Origin: Zerene cesonia
Taxonomy: Eukaryota; Arthropoda; Insecta; Lepidoptera; Pieridae
Length of the DNA stretch: 64,000 bases
Direction of reading: 5' to 3'
Assembly: GCF_012273895.1 (NCBI RefSeq)
Contig: NC_052116.1
Coordinates: 1,426,001 to 1,490,000 of the forward strand
A program made the position numbers and the translations under genes. The notes beneath the pieces are model-generated. The model was not told the DNA's origin. It saw only the letters and a program-made list of their open reading frames with translations, and did no database searches. Within the stretch, counting starts at the first letter, position 1, and each line of letters begins with the position of its first letter. Shown in pieces: positions 59,346 through 64,000 of the stretch.

Positions 59346-59919
59346 GATTTTTAATATTTGCTATGCAAGATATCGAGGTAGTAAACTACAGATAATTGAT
59401 AAAATTAATGATATCCTAGTCTTTTGCACACTTCCGTGTAATTATTTAACGATGAATAATGATTGACACAATAATTAATAGATTTAGCTTCAAACCAAAA
59501 AACAACTTCGCAAAAACTCACTCGGATTGGAATTTTTCGAGCATATATTTTAATAGTCATCGAAAAAAATACGTAGGTACCTAATATCCCTCACTTTGAC
59601 AGGGAACCTGCTCTTTAATCTATTAAAGATTATGTAAGATCAACATATTTAACGCACTGTATAAATTAACTGGCAACACTCTTAATAAACTCATTAAATT
59701 AGCTATTTTCAGATATCTATTTACTAAAAGATTAAAGATATCCGGCGTCGTAGCCTCTTGGATCTATAACAGAATGTCGTAATGAATTTATTTAGTCTAG
59801 AACTCCGATTTCTAAGTATAAACGAGGCTGTAATAACAGAAGATATGATTAGACCTAATTTGTAAGAAAATTTCTTGCTATCAAATCAACATGTACATAA
59901 TACATAGGTTAGTCAGACA

Positions 59920-60121
59920 TCCTACTAATATTATAAATGCGAAAGTTTGTAAGGATGTGTGTGTGTGTTTGTTGCTCTTTCACGCAAAGACTACTGAACC
60001 GACTGCAATGAAATTTGGTACGTAGACAGCTGGATAACTGAAATAACATATAGTCAACTTTTTATCCCGATATTCCAACGAGATACGGCCTAACGAGGGT
60101 GAAACCGCGGGGCGCAACTAG
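59920..60121 (+). mobile_element. Non-autonomous Helitron, complete
   Basis: A|TCCTACTAATATTATAAATGCG start, a GTGTGTGTGT stretch, GGTGAAACCGCGGGGCGCAACTAG|T end. Confidence 0.87.
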
Positions 60122-60805
60122 TATGATATATATTTGGTTATTACTATCCATACAAGTTATGGTACTAACTACTAAGCTCATGAGCCCTTCAAATCAATTT
60201 AACAAATTCTTCAATAAATATACAACTCAATAAACAAAGCAACGGTTGTTCGAATTATATTACTTCAATTAAAGTATTTTTATAAAGTTAATAAATTTTA
60301 TTATGCCTTCATAAAATTACCACCAGCAACCTTAAATTAACTACATTTATAACAACCCTTATAAACTGAGAAAAAGATCTTAATATTATATAGTTATACC
60401 ATTGTATATTTCACAGTTAACATAAAACAGTCGTACTTCCTTAGTTACAGATAATACTTAGATATTGATAACTTTTTCCCACATCTAATGCAATGTAACA
60501 TACGTTTAATTTTCCGCTATAAAATGTATATTATGTCGCTGTAAGATTGTTAAAACCGTTAAATCATAATCGAACTCGTGAGATTGTTATGTGTCCGCAA
60601 ATTGTGATTATTTATTTTAATTGCGGATTTTTTCGTTGCTCATTATGTTATCTGTGGTAACTCTATAATGGGATTACATCGTAGTTTTTCCTTTTTCCAA
60701 AAATCGGTCAGACACCTATTGTGTGTAGACGAAACCCTGAGTCACATGCCTAAGTTTCTACTGTTTTTAAAGAAACCGAACCTTACCTAATACTTAATAA
60801 TAATA

Positions 60806-60986
60806 TCTTAATATATATAAATCTTGTGTCACAATGTTTGTCCTCAATGGACTCCTAAACCACTTAACCGATTATAATAAAATTCGCACACCATGTGCAG
60901 TTCGATCCAACTTGAGAGGTAGGATAGTTTAAATAATTTTAATTACGATAAATGACAACCCGGGCGGAGCCGGGGCGTGCAGCTAG
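60806..60986 (+). mobile_element. Helitron-like element (family of 23369-23523)
   Basis: A|TCTTAATATATATAAATC start, GACTCCTAAACCACTTAACCG, GTTCGATCCAACTTGAGAGG, and CCCGGGCGGAGCCGGGGCG... CTAG|T end. Confidence 0.75.
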
Positions 60987-61325
60987 TATAGATTATAATT
61001 TACAAACTAAATTGAGCATTAGCTATCTAAATTGGAAACCGTAAAACCGTATGACCGTACCGATCGCAATTTGTTAACGATATTTACGGTTTTACGCTGA
61101 CATATATACCTACGTCACAGAACCCATAACTGTTAAAGGGATAATGATGAAACTTATATGACATACGACGAGATAAGTACCTATTGTTTTAATATCTATT
61201 GCAAGGTGATGGCAAGCGATGGAGCAGTACTTTTGATGATTCTGTACAATATAATTCTATATGAATGTTTAGAAATTAAAAACTTTTTAACGGATTTTAA
61301 ACGCGATTTATTGATTATATTATTA

Positions 61326-61376
61326 ACCCGACGTTTCGAACACTTTACAGCGAGCGTGGTCACGGGGAGACTGTTA
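61326..61376. repeat. Short conserved repeat segment (CCCGACGTTTCGAACACTTTACAG)
   Basis: A sharply bounded, less AT-rich 50-bp block ending GTGGTCACGGGGAGAC. I recall this text as recurring in arthropod intergenic DNA; there is no second copy in this window to prove it. Confidence 0.35.
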
Positions 61377-61984
61377 GTTTTTAATTTCTATGTATGTATA
61401 ATACTCGCGTAAAATCAAACACAAGAAAAATCTACATGAATGTGTTAAAACGGAAGGAAGAAAGTCACGTGAAGAATTAAAATGTAAAAACTCGTTCGAA
61501 ACATCATAACGTTTAAATTCTTTGGACCTTGCATTTTTGAGTTAATTGATCAAATAGAACAGACTAACAATAGATAGATGTTTTACTTAATTATCATAAA
61601 AATTTTCTCCAAGTAAAAAAGAAAATAATGAAGTTTATCCTTCTTAAATGATTTTGTTATTTTCATTGACTTGTAATAACTGAGTAAGGTAAAATAATGT
61701 CAACTTTGTGATAGATAAGGAAACTTAAAAGAATCTCTTACAATAGAACTTGCTCATAATTTATTTCATAGTTGTTATAATAGTAACTACGAGTAGTAAT
61801 TAATATGTCACTATAACATCGTGTAAACCGTTAATTTATAACTCGCGAGATTGCTGATTGTCGAAATCACGTGATCCGCAAAATATTGCTTGAAAATTAA
61901 GGCATTATTTTTCGTTAGACTATAATGCGAATATATCGCAATAATGTATACCACAGATAATATAATACTATACAGTATTATTAT

Positions 61985-62135
61985 CACACCGCCACGTCTT
62001 CACACGCGTGCAACATTACATGATATATACATATAATCTTCCTCTTGAATCTATTAAAAAAGAATTCCAGCAAATATTGCGTAATTTTGAAGATTGTTAA
62101 CTATCTGTGATACTATGTGGTGATGCGTAGAATTT
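61985..62135 (-). mobile_element. Helitron-like fragment (family of 53051-53275)
   Basis: CTTCACACGCGTGCAAC, AATCTTCCTCTTGAATC, and GCAAATATTGCGTAATTTTGAAG correspond to the family core; ends eroded. Confidence 0.45.
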
Positions 62136-62464
62136 TCTATCGCCACGGCAACGGAGCCTCGTTCCGTGGGATTTCTATTTATTTGTAGCTTTAAATAAAC
62201 TTTTACTTAATTATTATCAAATGCCCATTTCACAATATAAAAGTTAAACATCGATAGATTATGATCGTATTCCAGATATGAGAAGAATCCTGTTTTTGGC
62301 GCACGCATCCACAGACAATTTTTTTTTATAATTTATTGTTTTTCTTTATGTTATGTTATTATTTGTGTTTGTGTGTATTGACATAAATGCTTCTTTCTAC
62401 ATATCTACCATAGAGTAATAGTAGCAATTAGGGCGTAATTAAAGTAACGAAATAGACAGACCGA

Positions 62465-62570
62465 GTTTTTTCCTGCATAGTTCCCGTACCCGTCAGATTC
62501 CCGGGATTAACTATCTCTGTACCAAATTTCATTCAAATGGGTCAGAGGTTTGAGCGAGAAGAGCCAGAAA
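62465..62570 (-). mobile_element. Helitron relative, fragment
   Basis: TGCATAGTTCCCGTACCCG, CCCGGGATTAACTATC and ACCAAATTTCATTCAAATGGGTC match the minus-strand core of the family. Confidence 0.4.
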
Positions 62571-63679
62571 GAGTCGAGTTGAGTTGAGAATTTTACATTT
62601 GTAAAATTCGTGAGATAATCTAAAATAATAATAATTAAATAAAAGCGATAATGCAACTTACAGATCTGGAATGCAGGTTCTATACCTTTTTTACTTTGTG
62701 TCTAGGCCATAGACATAAAAACTAGACTTGAAAATTACTCAACAGTGTTGCATATAACTGCATGACGAATAATATTTAAGTGTTAAGTAACATTTTTTAT
62801 TTCATAATTAGGTAAAATTTGCGATTTTGTATTTTAAGCTAGTCTAAATATCATATACTACGAATTAAACACAATTTCAGAACATTAATAAATTATTTTA
62901 CGAAATTAATGTAAGAAAACTTCAAGTGCGTACTTACTTCCTTTTATAAACTAAAAATCGACACAGGTCTTTAACTAAAACGCATTTTCACAAAATATAC
63001 ATTTCTGTTTCCTCTATAACCGTTATATGTTACTAAAATTATTATATTTCAATCAAAACCTTCTAATTGTCAGAACTAGACCAAATAGCAATGGGGCTAC
63101 ATGGCAGGCACCAGCCTTCAAACAAAAAAATAGTCTTATATATAAAAATCAATTGCTGTTCGTTAGTCTCGCTAAAACTCGAAAATGGCTGGTCTGATTT
63201 CTATTATCATGGTTTTGGTGCATTCTGAATAGTCCAGGAAAGGGTAAAAATCAATCCCTCCAATTAAAAGTTCAGATTTTACGTAAGACATTATTAAATA
63301 TCCATCCATCCATATTAAATCCATGGTCCATCCACGTACACATACACCTTTAGAATAAAACTAATAACGTAATAACTGTCCCTGGGTTTGAAATTGGACT
63401 CCTCTGGCACTAAATCTGGAGCCTTCCTTTCCCATCCTTGAAAATAACTCATAATAATATAAGTAATTAGGAAGTTTGATTCGAATTTCCAATCTGATTC
63501 CTATTTCTTTGAATCCTAATTCTATGGATTAATTCTTGTCACATACAGTCGGTTAAGGAAAAAGTGATTTCATTTTTGTCCTTTGCTCATCGATTTTGAG
63601 GGTCGCATTCGTCATGTAATCAAATGAGGTGACACATGGCCTTTATTACAAATCATGTATGTCTGATTCGATCGATGTC

Positions 63680-63805
63680 GAAGACAAGTGAAGCTGCAGC
63701 TTTCTAATGGTCAAAGAATCAGTTAAATCGATCCAGTAGTTTTTGTGCGAAAACATAACAAATATACTAACATACAAATCATCCTATTTATTTAAATATT
63801 AGTAC
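63680..63805 (-). mobile_element. Helitron relative, 5' part
   Basis: GAAGCTGCAGCTTTCTAATGGTC, ATCGATCCAGTAGTTTTTG and TAAATATTAGTACAG match the 13236-13412 family. Confidence 0.45.
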
Positions 63806-63939
63806 AGATGCAGTCAGGATTATTTTGATGGTAGCTTAAAATTTGACAAAAGCCATGTGTTAAATAAAAAACATCATCATAAAATACTTAATTTTAATCA
63901 ACAATGGCGGAAAGTTTAATAATCGTAAAAGTAACGAGA

Positions 63940-64000
63940 TACTACTAATTTTATAAATGCGAAATTTTGTGAGGATGTATGTATATTTGTTACTCTTTCA
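63940..64000 (+). mobile_element. Helitron 5' end, cut by the window edge
   Basis: TACTACTAATTTTATAAATGCG and TTTGTGAGGATGTATG... GTTACTCTTTCA follow the intact copies; the rest lies beyond the window. Confidence 0.65.

Larger units (their letters stand above)
50474..64000. other. Long gene-free, repeat-rich stretch
   Basis: No protein gene is supported. It holds about a dozen Helitron-type copies listed separately and one orphan exon-like patch (56722-56816). It could be 5' intron of the second trehalase, regulatory DNA, or plain intergenic sequence. Confidence 0.6.

Overview
The window looks like a lepidopteran (moth or butterfly) nuclear contig. It is AT-rich, its genes are split by short GT-AG introns, and it carries many copies of short non-autonomous Helitrons of the type widespread in Lepidoptera (5' TC, a GC hairpin, 3' CTAG, inserted between A and T). 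Two adjacent insect-type trehalase genes fit the same placement. Three runs of N (27931-28930, 29466-29703, 30381-31380) are assembly gaps.

Layout, left to right. 1-1317 (+): C-terminal part of a GMC oxidoreductase, cut by the window edge. 5384-7358 (-): a two-exon forkhead gene, best matched to FOXJ1. 12974-24064 (-): a complete acylaminoacyl-peptidase (APEH, family S9C) gene rebuilt from 14 coding exons, giving 718 residues. 25623-27644 (+): a three-exon C2H2 zinc-finger gene, head to head with APEH. 28931-30380: a decayed LTR retrotransposon (gag, zinc knuckle, protease stub, minisatellite, LTR) broken by gaps. 33560-36615 (+): a four-exon MADF-BESS gene of 209 residues. 41621-43369 and 48653-50473 (both -): two secreted trehalases in tandem. 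50474-64000 holds no gene I can support and is mostly repeats.

The most interesting observation is in the APEH gene. Between the exon for the oxyanion region and the exon for the catalytic Asp lie two successive, diverged versions of the exon that carries the catalytic serine (15592-15889, GGSHGG; 14742-15042, GGSYGG). Both are fully open, have splice sites, and have identical entry and exit phases. Using both, or neither, would break the frame. This is the arrangement expected for mutually exclusive exons, and would let one locus make two peptidases that share propeller, Asp and His but differ in the nucleophile-elbow segment.

Other points of note are a 770-bp near-perfect fold-back element between the trehalases, a solo LTR in an APEH intron that matches the LTR at 30124-30380 over all 257 comparable bases, Helitrons nested in or fused to one another, and a LINE-tail insertion with a 10-bp target duplication inside a Helitron. 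The genes do not form a pathway. The trehalases (trehalose to glucose) and the GMC enzyme are metabolic or secreted enzymes; FOXJ1-like, C2H2 and MADF-BESS proteins are transcription regulators; APEH is a cytosolic peptidase.
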